Below are positions 13,033-23,222 of a stretch of 36,443 bases of DNA, piece by piece. The stretch comes from Nemertoderma westbladi. Taxonomy: Eukaryota; Xenacoelomorpha; Nemertodermatida; Nemertodermatidae. Made by a program: the position numbers and the translations under genes. The stretch lies in the NCBI GenBank assembly GCA_032718475.1, contig JAUCBJ010004761.1:1-36443 (forward strand), given 5' to 3'. The notes beneath the pieces were generated by a model that was not told the origin of the DNA, did not search any database, and saw only the letters and a program-made list of their open reading frames with translations. Numbering within the stretch: the first letter of the stretch is position 1; every line of letters begins with the position of its first letter.

Positions 13033-16000
13033 TTGTATGGCTATTCCGTATGCAATAACTAACTTTCACTTTCACAGTTGTATGGCTATTCCGTATGCAA
13101 TAACGAACTTTCACTTTCACAGTTGTATGGCTATTCCGTATGTAATAACTAACTTTCACTTTCAGAGTTGTATGGCTATTCCGTATGCAATAACTAACTA
13201 TCACTTTCACAGTTGTATGGCTATTCCGTATGCAATAACTAACTATCACTTTCACAGTTGTAAGGCTATTCCGTATGCAATAACTAACTTTCACTTTCAC
13301 AGTTGTATGGCTATTCCGTATGCAATAACTAACTTTCACTTTCACAGTTGTATGGCTATTCCGTATGCAATAACTAACTTTCACTTTCAGAGTTGTATGG
13401 CTATTCCGTATACAATAACTAACTTTCACTTTCAGAGTTGTATGGCTATTCCGTATGCAATAACTAACTTTCACTTTCACAGTTGTATGGCTATTCCGTA
13501 TGCAATAACTAACTTTCACTTTCACAGTTGTATGGCTATTCCGTATGCAATAACTAACTTTCACTTTCACAGCTGTATGGCTATTCCGTATGTAATAACT
13601 AACTTTCACTTTCACAGTTGTATGGCTATTCCGTATGCAATAACTAACTTTCACTTTCACAGTTGTATGGCTATTCCGTATGCAATAACTAACTTTCACT
13701 TTCAGAGTTGTATGTATGGCTATTCCGTATGCAATAACTAACTTTCACTTTCAGAGTTGTATGGCTATTCCGTATGTAATAACTAACTTTCACTTTCACA
13801 GTTGTATGGCTATTCCGTATACAATAACTAACTTTCACTTTCAGAGTTGTATGGCTATTCCGTATGTAATAACTAACTTTCACTTTCACAGTTGTATGGC
13901 TATTCCGTATGCAATAACTAACTTTCACTTTCACAGTTGTATGGCTATTCCGTATACAATAACTAACTTTCACTTTCAGAGTTGTATGGCTATTCCGTAT
14001 GTAATAACTAACTTTCACTTTCACAGTTGTATGGCTATTCCGTATGCAATAACTAACTTTCACTTTCACAGTTGTATGCCTATTCCGTATGCAATAACTA
14101 ACTTTCACTTTCACAGTTGTATGGCTGTTCCGTATGCAATAACTAACTTTCACTTTCAGAGTTGTATGGCTATTCCGTATGCAATAACTAACTTTCACTT
14201 TCACAGTTGTATGGCTATTCCGTATGCAATAACTAACTTTCACTTTCACAGTTGTATGGCTATTCCGTATGCAATAACTAACTTTCAATTTCACAGTTGT
14301 ATGGCTATTCCGTATGCAATAACTAACTTTCACTTTCACAGTTGTATGGCTATTCCGTATGCAATAACTAACTTTCACTTTCACAGTTGTATGGCTATTC
14401 CGTATGCAATAACTAACTTTCACTTTCACAGTTGTATGGCTATTCCGTATGCAATAACTAACTTTCACTTTTCACAGTTGTATGGCTGTTCCGTATGCAA
14501 TAACTAACTTTCACTTTCACAGTTGGATGGCTATTCCGTATGCAATAACTATCTTTCACTTTCACAGTTGTATGGCTATTCCGTATGTAATAACGAACTT
14601 TCACTTTCACAGTTGTATGGCTATTCCGTATGCAATAACTAACTTTCACTTTCAGAGTTGTATGGCTATTCCGTATGCAATAACGAACTTTCACTTTCAC
14701 AGTTGTATGGCTATTCCGTATGCAATAACTATCTTTCACTTTCACAGTTGTATGGCTATTCCGTATGTAATAACGAACTTTCACTTTCACAGTTGTATGG
14801 CTATTCCGTATACAATAACTAACTTTCACTTTCACAGTTGTATGGCTATTCCGTATGTAATAACGAACTTTCACTTTCACAGTTGTATGGCTATTCCGTA
14901 TGCAATAACTAACTTTCACTTTCAGAGTTGTATGGCTATTCCGTATGCAATAACGAACTTTCACTTTCACAGTTGTATGGCTATTCCGTATGCAATAACT
15001 ATCTTTCACTTTCACAGTTGTATGGCTATTCCGTATGTAATAACGAACTTTCACTTTCACAGTTGTATGGCTATTCCGTATGCAATAACTATCTTTCACT
15101 TTCACAGTTGTATGGCTATTCCGTATGTAATAACGAACTTTCACTTTCACAGTTGTATGGCTATTCCGTATGCAATAACTAACTTTCACTTTCACAGTTG
15201 TATGGCTATTCCGTATGCAATAACTATCTTTCACTTTCACAGTTGTATGGCTATTCCGTATGCAATAACTATCTTTCACTTTCACAGTTGTATGGCTATT
15301 CCGTATGTAATAACGAACTTTCACTTTCACAGTTGTATGGCTATTCCGTATGCAATAACTAACTTTCACTTTCACAGTTGTATGGCTATTCCGTATACAA
15401 TAACTAACTTTCACTTTCAGAGTTGTATGGCTATTCCGTATGCAATAACGAACTTTCACTTTCACAGTTGTATGGCTATTCCGTATGCAATAACTATCTT
15501 TCACTTTCACAGTTGTATGGCTATTCCGTATGTAATAACGAACTTTCACTTTCACAGTTGTATGGCTATTCCGTATGCAATAACTAACTTTCACTTTCAG
15601 AGTTGTATGGCTATTCCGTATGCAATAACTAACTTTCACTTTCACAGTTGTATGGCTATTCCGTATGCAATAACTAACTTTCACTTTCACAGTTGTATGG
15701 CTATTCCGTATGCAATAACTAACTTTCAATTTCACAGTTGTATGGCTATTCCGTATGCAATAACTAACTTTCACTTTTCACAGTTGTATGGCTATTCCGT
15801 ATGCAATAACTAACTTTCACTTTCACAGTTGTATGGCTATTCCGTATGCAATAACTAACTTTCACTTTCACAGTTGTATGGCTATTCCGTATGCAATAAC
15901 TAACTTTCACTTTTCACAGTTGTATGGCTATTCCGTATGCAATAACTAACTTTCACTTTCACAGTTGTATGGCTATTCCGTATGCAATAACTAACTTTCA

Positions 16001-18639
16001 ATTTCACAGTTGTATGGCTATTCCGTATGCAATAACTAACTTTCACTTTCACAGTTGTATGGCTATTCCGTATGCAATAACTATCTTTCACTTTCACAGT
16101 TGTATGGCTATTCCGTATGTAATAACGAACTTTCACTTTCACAGTTGTATGGCTATTCCGTATGCAATAACTAACTTTCACTTTCACAGTCAGTTGTATG
16201 GCTATTCCGTATACAATAACTAACTTTCACTTTCACAGTTGTATGGCTATTCCGTATGCAATAACTAACTTTCACTTTCACAGTTGTATGGCTATTCCGT
16301 ATGCAATAACTAACTTTCACTTTCACAGTTGTAAGGCTATTCCGTATACAATAACTAACTTTCACTTTCACAGTTGTATGGCTATTCCGTATGCAATAAC
16401 GAACTTTCACTTTCAGAGTTGTATGGCTATTCCGTATGCAATAACTAACTTTCACTTTCAGAGTTGTATGGCTATTCCGTATGTAATAACTAACTTTCAC
16501 TTTCACAGTTGTATGGCTATTCCGTATGCAATAACTAACTTTCACTTTCACAGTTGTATGGCTATTCCGTATGCAATAACTAACTTTCACTTTCAGAGTT
16601 GTATGGCTATTCCGTATGCAATAACTAACTTTCACTTTCACAGTTGTATGGCTATTCCGTATGCAATAACTAACTTTCACTTTCACAGTTGTATGGCTAT
16701 TCCGTATGCAATAACTAACTTTCACTTTCACAGTTGTATGGCTATTCCGTATGCAATAACTAACTTTCACTTTCACAGTTGTATGGCTATTCCGTATGCA
16801 ATAACTAACTTTCACTTTCACAGTTGTATGGCTATTCCGTATGCAATAACTAACTTTCACTTTCAGAGTTGTATGGCTATTCCGTATGCAATAACTAACT
16901 TTCACTTTCAGAGTTGTATGGCTATTCCGTATGTAATAACTAACTTTCACTTTCACAGTTGTATGGCTATTCCGTATGTAATAACTAACTTTCACTTTCA
17001 GAGTTGTATGGCTATTCCGTATGCAATAACTAACTTTCACTTTCACAGTTGTATGGCTATTCCGTATGCAATAACTAACTTTCACTTTCACAGTTGTATG
17101 GCTATTCCGTATGCAATAACTAACTTTCACTTTTCACAGTTGTATGGCTATTCCGTATGCAATAACTAACTTTCACTTTCACAGTTGTATGGCTATTCCG
17201 TATGCAATAACTAACTTTCACTTTCACAGTTGTATGGCTATTCCGTATGCAATAACTAACTTTCACTTTAATACTTTCACAGTTGTATGGCTATTCCGTA
17301 TGCAATAACTAACTTTCACTTTCACAGTTGTATGGCTATTCCGTATGCAATAACTAACTTTTACTTTCACAGTTGTTTGGCTATTCCGTATGTAATAACT
17401 AACTTTCACTTTCACAGTTGTATGGCTATTCCGTATGCAATAACTAACTTTCACTTTCACAGTTGTATGGCTATTCCGTATGCAATAACTAACTTTCACT
17501 TTCACAGTTGTATAGCTATTCCGTATGCAATAACTAACTTTCACTTTCAGAGTTGTATGGCTATTCCGTATGTAATAACTAACTTTCACTTTCACAGTTG
17601 TATGGCTATTCCGTATGTAATAACTAACTTTCACTTTCAGAGTTGTATGGCTATTCCGTATGCAATAACTAACTTTCACTTTCACAGTTGTATGGCTATT
17701 CCATGGCTCTCCAATTTCAACGTAACTATCATATTTCACTCAGATAGATCTAAATCTTTGTTACCATTACAGTTCCATATTGTTTCCACACAGTTACAGT
17801 ATTCACTCAATAAGTATTGTCCTATCAGCAATAGTATCCGCGAATAAAGTTAATTAGTGGGTAGGGTATGTATATCGCACGTACAATAGGTTTGTATATA
17901 AAATGGGTTCACTTGACGGATTGTCAGCAACAATATCTGAAAAACATAATATTCAAAGTTAGGCCTACTAACTCTGGCTATTCCAGAACCAAATTGAGAT
18001 TATCACATTTCCGTCGGTTCCAATCAAACATTTTATGGTTGTATAATTGATATAATTGATTGTGGTTATAAATTTAGTGTAACTGGTGAAATGCGGTTTG
18101 GGTCGCTTTTGGTTATTTTATTAGGCTTTGTCGGTAAAACCTTCATTTGGCGGCTGTAATACTAACTCCCGTCAGCCCGTATTCTACCGTGCTGGCGCGC
18201 TTGCCGTAATTTCAACGCCTCAGCATGTTATAATGAGTTGCCTATGGCCTTTAAAATAAATATTTTTTACTACAAAACCTTCCGTTTATTTATTTCATAA
18301 ATCAGTCATGTCACTTGGCAATTTGTTGATTTTATACCCGGAAATAAATACAAGAATATAATTATTTACTAAATGCGATATGAGCCAAAAAGGGATGACA
18401 ATAAATCATGCAATGTAGTGATGAAAATGGAACGCACAGTTCAATATAGTTACAGTTCAATATAGGATTTAAATAAGGAAGGATTATATAGCAGTAGGTC
18501 CGGTAGGTGACTCAGTGGAGTGAAGAATGTATCGAATTATTAGTGTTGGCGGGAAATTTGAATGTTTATGAAGAGAATGATGAATGAAATATCTAAGATA
18601 TTTTTCATGTTTTTGAGGGGGTAAAGACGCCGAAAGCCT

Positions 18640-18660
18640 CCCCCCCCCCCCCCCCCCCCC
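18640..18660. repeat. Poly-C homopolymer (21 C)
   Basis: Twenty-one consecutive C residues are followed by TGGAGCGAAGGGG. The true length is likely uncertain because such tracts are error-prone in sequencing. The tract could form i-motif or G-quadruplex structure. Confidence 0.85.
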
Positions 18661-18720
18661 TGGAGCGAAGGGGTGGCTGCGACGCCACTGGTAAAATTTA
18701 TAATATAGACTAATATGGAA

Positions 18721-18725
18721 CTGAT
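18721..18725. repeat. Target-site duplication of BEL element, left copy (CTGAT)
   Basis: CTGAT immediately precedes the TG of the left LTR and matches CTGAT at 25537-25541 immediately after the CA of the right LTR. A 5-bp duplication is typical of BEL/Pao insertion. Confidence 0.9.
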
Positions 18726-19273
18726 TGTTTCACCATGCCACCATCGATGAAATAATATAATGAAAAAAGATCTACACCCAGAACTGCCATTGCAGTAAAA
18801 GCTTAGTTGCTTTTATATTAATAATAAATACGGCATACGGGGTCCATCGAAACACGTACATACATATATATAAATCAGTAAATAGTAAGCTTCAATCAAT
18901 ACCAAATACAGGGTTGGTTCAAAAACTATACGGTTGGTTGAATTCGAATACGTGCAGCAACAGTCTGACAGTAGATAGATTCGAACCAGTTCCGTCTCCA
19001 CTCCTCAAAGACATAAGTATAAACAATATTAACCGCACAGCCGGTAGAAGCCTTACTGCCGTACAGCGGTAGGCCCATCTGTCCACCTCCAAACGCAATA
19101 CAGCTATACACTGAAAAGGTAGGCCTACATTCAATGCAACAAAAATAATACAATAATAAATTCACTAGACTCGTACCGGTACTGCGGTAACCAGTATATC
19201 TGTCTCTCAAAATAACTTAAACGGGGTTATACTTTTTTAAGTACAGTAGTAACTTTCGCTCATGAGCGAAACA
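18726..19273 (-). repeat. BEL 3' LTR (548 bp)
   Basis: It begins TGTTTC and ends GAAACA, a perfect 6-bp terminal inverted repeat with TG/CA ends. It matches the LTR at 24989-25536 base for base except two transitions near 18771 and 18779. Its outer pol-side edge carries an 18-bp perfect palindrome (19254-19271). A TATATATA tract lies near 18862-18873. Short open frames inside it are repeated identically in the other LTR and are not genes. Confidence 0.95.
19254..19271. other. 18-bp perfect palindrome at LTR edge
   Basis: TTTCGCTCATGAGCGAAA is its own reverse complement and lies 2 bp from the LTR terminus. It is repeated at 25517-25534 in the other LTR. In the element's orientation it is the first part of U3, so a dimeric factor site is possible. 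Confidence 0.8.
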
Positions 19274-19283
19274 CCTCCCACCC
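19274..19283 (-). promoter_or_regulatory. Polypurine tract of BEL element
   Basis: On the minus strand GGGTGGGAGG directly precedes the 3' LTR TG. This is where the plus-strand primer would be generated. The stretch between it and the end of the pol frame (19284-19449) is the element's 3' untranslated part and includes an A9 run. Confidence 0.7.
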
Positions 19284-19449
19284 GAGTCTAGTGAGTAATA
19301 ACAAGTACTAAAAAATTTCAATCCAAAAAAAAAACACAGCAATAAAAAGCACAAACTTCTAGCACGATGTAATAAATTTCTATATATGTAGGTAGCCAAA
19401 TACCCAATCACCAAGATCCAACTACTTTCAGTTTCTACTTTCAATTCTT

Positions 19450-19947
19450 TCAGCCATTATCTCCTTTGGTATTACGTTCAGTTTTTGGCAGGAGTAGAAC
19501 TAATGAACGCACATCACGCGTAACCCTCGTAAAGTTCTTTACCCTCTTGACCCTGGCCGGTAGATTTTTAACGTTTTTGTAGCGGACATCCACTTTACGG
19601 ACATTTCCCTTTGCATCCGAATATACCTTATCTACCACAGCCATTCGATAATCACCTCTAATTGTCGACCCCCTTGGCTGGACTAAAACAATGTCACCAA
19701 TATCAAGGTTTCTGGTTTCGACGTGCCATTTTTTTCTAGTTGCAAGATTAGGGTAAGTTATACGCTGCCATTCATCCCAAAAGTTTTGCAGAGTTTTCTG
19801 AAGATTGGCATATCTCTGGCTTGCTCTCTTCGATAGGTCATCCAATCCAGGTGTAACTTTAACTGTAGACCAGCCAAACAAGAAATGGTTAGGACTGAGA
19901 TAATCAATATCACTCATCAGTAATCTTGGCCATGTAGGGACGTTCAT
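19450..19947 (-). pseudogene. BEL pol C-terminus: integrase end and DUF5641-like domain
   Basis: The frame encodes SDIDYLSPNHFLFGW, then WDEWQRITYPNLATRKKW and IGDIVLVQPRGSTIRGDYRM. This pattern typifies the region after the integrase core of BEL/Pao polyproteins, annotated as DUF5641 and resembling a chromodomain-like DNA-binding tail. It ends with a normal stop near the 3' LTR. It is out of frame with the upstream integrase fragment (19910-20092); the frame changes near 19910-19930, where the upstream fragment also ends in TGA. The first residues before SDIDY are probably not native. It is a broken segment of one polyprotein, not a separate gene. Confidence 0.8.
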
Positions 19948-20092
19948 TTACCAAATTCGCAGCTTCATACAACACAGTAAGCCATTCATTAAAAGTAAAG
20001 ACATTATTATCAACAGATGCTTTTAAAGCACGTTTAACTAATTTTACAGCTGATTCAGCTGCACCATTGGCATGCGGGGGCATCTGGAGCAT
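19910..20092 (-). pseudogene. BEL integrase core fragment with the final catalytic Glu
   Basis: The fragment reads PPHANGAAESAVKLVKRA and then LVNERPY. In BEL integrases the glutamate in the ANGAAES-like block is the third residue of the DDE triad. It is displaced by one frame from the preceding integrase segment. The change lies at or near a five-base homopolymer (G5 on plus, 20076-20080), so a single-base length change is the simplest cause; a read error is possible. The fragment overlaps the next one (19450-19947) in another frame. Confidence 0.75.
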
Positions 20093-20123
20093 GAAATTTC
20101 CATTCGATCATTTCCCCAATACC

Positions 20124-21167
20124 TCACCTTTTTAGATCTTCTTTGGTTAACGATTTGTAATACTCAGTCAGTTCTTCTGAAGCTGACCCAAGTTGACTCC
20201 CTGAGTCTGAATAAATAATTGCAGGCGTTCCACGAATCGACTGAAATCGTCTGAAAGCGATCATAAAAGCTTCAGTTCCATAATCACATGCTAAATCAAC
20301 ATGAATAGCCCTCGTTGCCAAACATGTGAACACAATACCCCATCCTTTACCACGTGTACGTTTATTTACCTCTCCTCGAACCACAATTGGCCCAAATAAA
20401 TCTAGAGCTATGTTTCGAAATACTTCACTTGGTTGAGACCGACAACTCGGTAGATCAGCCATAACTTGTTGAACAGTTCTCGGTTTCAAAATACGACATG
20501 TTACACAATGGTAGACAATATTCTTAGTTATATTGCGTCCCCGAATTATCCAAGTTGAAGATCTGGATTTGGCCCAAGTTCCCTCAACTCCAAGATGACC
20601 CCTGTTATGTGACTTTTGAATCAATAGTTTTGCCACATGACCATATTGAATTATTGGAACGGCACAAGATCCAAGGGATTCCACATGATCAGACCCAAAA
20701 CGGCCTTTTGTAACAATAAGTTGAGTTTCACTATCACAATATGCAACCAAATTGTTAAACGTTGAACGTGGGATGTTGATTTGTTGCGACAAAAAGACAG
20801 AAATAGTAGCCTCTTTCAGGTCATTCACAGAAAGGTTAATTATTCGTTTACTATTGCCTCCCACCTTGACTAACCCATCTTCTGGATCACATCCCATCGA
20901 AACTAAAGGGTTTTGCGACAATTTATTCACACTTTTATCTAACCGAAGTTTCACCTTATTTTTCCAATAATTGAAACATTTCTTTACACTCGCTACTACT
21001 CGCACAAGTTTATCAAATGAACTAAATCTAGAAGGATTGACTAAATCAACTAAATTCTTAGCAGTTTGATGCACAGTTTGTACTTCGGTCGATTTTGATT
21101 TCTTTTCGTTAGCATTCAATACTAATGAAAAAGCTTGACGTTGTAGATTCAATGCACCAATCTTCAT
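20124..21167 (-). pseudogene. BEL pol: linker, integrase zinc-binding and catalytic core (broken)
   Basis: The integrase inserts element cDNA into the host genome. Visible in order are a basic helical linker, SRFSSFDKLVRVVASV (the region that follows RNase H in BEL), an H2C2 zinc domain (HNRGHLGVEG to HCVTC), and catalytic aspartates in IALDLFGPIV and IYSDSGSQL. The frame ends in TGA at 20124-20126, before the catalytic Glu, which lies in the next fragment and another frame. The segment is in the same frame as the protease-RT part and is separated from it only by a TGA at 21168-21170. The expected RNase H sequence between them is absent. Confidence 0.85.
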
Positions 21168-23222
21168 TCAACTCATCAAATCATCATTAAACTTGCTCTG
21201 TTGCCATGTCTCTCTAAACAAGATTGCAGCAGACATTTTGATAGGACAAATATATCCCACAGGAACAAACACTGCTGATATCTGACTAAGAAGTATTCTT
21301 TTAGTCAGAGGGTTAGGTAGATTGTCAGAAACTTCACCTGGTTTAAGATCTTCTGAAAGCCTGACTTTGCCCTTCCGTTCACCGAAATTCACACTAGATC
21401 TCACAAACAGCTCATCTCTCTCAACATCATAACCCAATCCAAGGGCTCCTGTGTGATCGGTAGTCACAACATTTGCAATTATAACATCGGCTTTCTTGGG
21501 TTCCACAGATACACCAGAATTTAACCAGTGCTTCATCTTAAATCCACCATAGGCTAACATTTCTGTAACTTCTTCCTGTAATTTCTCGATCTCGAGTACA
21601 GTATCCCTGGAGTCTAATATGTCATCAACATACATACTCTTTACTATTGTATCTACTGAGCTCAAAAAACACTCAAATTTACTCATCAGAGCCGTCTTTC
21701 GTGTGCACAACATAGCAATGCATGCAGCGGGTTTGTCTCCCATATTCACTCTTAGACAAACAAATACTTTAATTTCATCATTAGGGTGATCTCTCCATAA
21801 AAACCGTTTCATGTGAATCTCAGAGTCATCGAGATAAACTGAATTATACATCTTAACAACATCACCAATTGTTGCATATACACCCTCTCTGAAACGAAGC
21901 AACACAGATGAAAGTGGGTTTAAAACATCTGGGCCTTTAACAAGTATTGAGTTCAATGAAATACCTTTATATAATTGACTGCTGTTCCAGACCAAACGAA
22001 CTGGTGTGGTTTTACTATGAGGATTTAAAGCAACTTGGTGTGATATGTACCACACTGGACCAGTCCAATCATTTAACTCATTATCAGTCAACTGACATGC
22101 AGCCCCACGGTTGACCAAGTCCCAAACTTGATCACCGTAGATTTTCTTCCATTCAAGTTGCTTACATAAACGTTTCTCAGTTGCCAAAAATACTCCTTTC
22201 ACAGCACAATAATTGTTACGTAACAATGAGGTATCCATTTCATATGGATAAAAACAATCCCAATGTGGTTCCAAGCTGTGTTTATCCCCATCAGGCTGAA
22301 ATATTAGCCCCTTTTCAATAAAAGCTAATTCTCTCTCCTCTTTGATCGACATGAGTTTACCACCAGCCTGACAATCTCCACAGCGACATCCTCCACATTT
22401 AGGAACTGACGAAACTCCTATTTGATCAAAACAAAAATGTCGAACGAGTTGTTGAACTTCCTTATCTGCAGCTGATGATGTATGGAAAGTATGAGAATTT
22501 TCCTGAAAGGTTACAGACCTTGTGGTTAGACCTAAATGTACTGAACTTTCCAAAACAGGATATCTAGCTCCCTCAGCAGATAATCGTTCATGTGGTCCAT
22601 AATATAATACCAATTCGCCCATTTGCTCAATTGGTTTAGGTATACTTGTAGCATTTTGAAGGGAAATCATTAGAGATACTTTATCTGGCCTTCTCAAGTG
22701 TTGATGAGGAACATCTTGAAATATTTCTTGCAAAATATTTTCACTCACTTTATGTGACACTGTAGCTACTTCTGGTATACCATACACTAGATACTCCTTA
22801 AATCCTCCATTAATTAAACGCAATTTCACCAGATATCGACAAGTATCAAGTGAAAATGAACAATTTCCAATACCATGTATCGACAGAGAACATTTTTCCC
22901 CCTTGAGATTCAAACGCTCCGCTAACTCAAAAGAAATGTAAGATGTATCACTTCCTTGGTCAAAAATAACTCCCTCCTCAGTTCCATCAATTAATTCAAC
23001 ATATTGAATCATGAGGAGACAAGGTAAATCCCGTTTTTCCAAAAACAAATCACTTTTACAAGATGTCCTTTGCGATGCAGCAATATTTGTACCAGATCTC
23101 TTATTTGATTGGTTGGGGGAGGCCTGAGGGACAAATGGTTGGCCTGGTGACCAATTTTGAACAGCCCCAATTGCTCCACTCGATGGGGCCTGAGGAATAG
23201 ATCTAGATTTCACAACACCAGA
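21168..23222 (-). CDS. BEL pol: aspartic protease and reverse transcriptase
   Basis: The protease cuts the polyprotein and the RT copies element RNA to DNA in cytoplasmic particles. Near residue 70 is FDQGSDTSYIS, a DUF1758-type aspartic protease active site with DQGS in place of DTGS/DSGS. RT blocks follow: GPVWYISHQVALNP, VRLVWNSSQLYKGISLN, ATIGDVVKMYNSV, and the catalytic YVDD in KSMYVDDILDS. The C-terminus (PNPLTKRILLSQIS to YICPIKMSA) is the Pao-type region. It is in frame with gag, separated only by TGA 23223-23225, so the GTG near 23213 need not be a start. It ends at TGA 21168-21170, precisely where RNase H should begin. Confidence 0.9.
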   Translation of the reverse strand, partial: SGVVKSRSIPQAPSSGAIGAVQNWSPGQPFVPQASPNQSNKRSGTNIAASQRTSCKSDLFLEKRDLPCLLMIQYVELIDGTEEGVIFDQGSDTSYISFELAERLNLKGEKCSLSIHGIGNCSFSLDTCRYLVKLRLINGGFKEYLVYGIPEVATVSHKVSENILQEIFQDVPHQHLRRPDKVSLMISLQNATSIPKPIEQMGELVLYYGPHERLSAEGARYPVLESSVHLGLTTRSVTFQENSHTFHTSSAADKEVQQLVRHFCFDQIGVSSVPKCGGCRCGDCQAGGKLMSIKEERELAFIEKGLIFQPDGDKHSLEPHWDCFYPYEMDTSLLRNNYCAVKGVFLATEKRLCKQLEWKKIYGDQVWDLVNRGAACQLTDNELNDWTGPVWYISHQVALNPHSKTTPVRLVWNSSQLYKGISLNSILVKGPDVLNPLSSVLLRFREGVYATIGDVVKMYNSVYLDDSEIHMKRFLWRDHPNDEIKVFVCLRVNMGDKPAACIAMLCTRKTALMSKFECFLSSVDTIVKSMYVDDILDSRDTVLEIEKLQEEVTEMLAYGGFKMKHWLNSGVSVEPKKADVIIANVVTTDHTGALGLGYDVERDELFVRSSVNFGERKGKVRLSEDLKPGEVSDNLPNPLTKRILLSQISAVFVPVGYICPIKMSAAILFRETWQQSKFNDDLMS

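Larger units (their letters stand above)
1641..17702 (+). repeat. 45-bp tandem satellite array, about 360 units, 16 kb
   Basis: A single head-to-tail array runs from directly after the LINE (TAG)n tail to TGGCTATTCC at 17702. The standard 45-bp monomer begins TGTATGGCTATTCCGTATG, continues CAATAACTAAC and ends TTTCACTTTCACAGT. Length variants are 39 bp (one TTTCAC hexamer lost), 49 bp (an extra TGTA giving TGTATGTATGG), 46 bp (an extra T giving CTTTTCAC), and 54 bp (an AATACTTT-type insert, seen near 3470, 3605 and 17270). Recurrent substitutions include GTATGT, TTTGC, AACGAAC, AACTATC, CAGAGTTG, TTTGG and AAGG. These cluster by neighbourhood, a sign of local homogenisation. The unit count is estimated from array length divided by a mean unit of about 44.6 bp. 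No spacers or interspersed sequence were seen. Confidence 0.98.
17703..18725. other. Non-coding interval between satellite and BEL element
   Basis: No coding frame longer than about 60 codons and no recognisable domain is present. The sequence is AT-rich with a GC-richer patch near 18140-18235. A pure C homopolymer lies at 18640-18660. If the adhesion gene to the right extends leftward, this is likely intron; no exon was recognised here. Confidence 0.6.

Noticed and set aside
1641-17702. CRISPR array
   Set aside because: The units are directly contiguous with no unique spacers, the context is eukaryotic, and no cas genes are present.
1524-17847. Long open frames (up to about 660 codons) on both strands of the satellite
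   Set aside because: They arise because the monomer length is a multiple of 3 with no stop in one frame per strand. They are broken at every 49-bp or 46-bp unit and have no domain or independent support.
17868-18050. 60-codon open frame right of the satellite
   Set aside because: Short, no domain, no splice or start support, and within AT-rich non-coding sequence.
18813-19210. Three small minus-strand open frames (62, 71 and 94 codons), identical in the second LTR
   Set aside because: They lie inside the LTRs and are duplicated only because the LTRs are.
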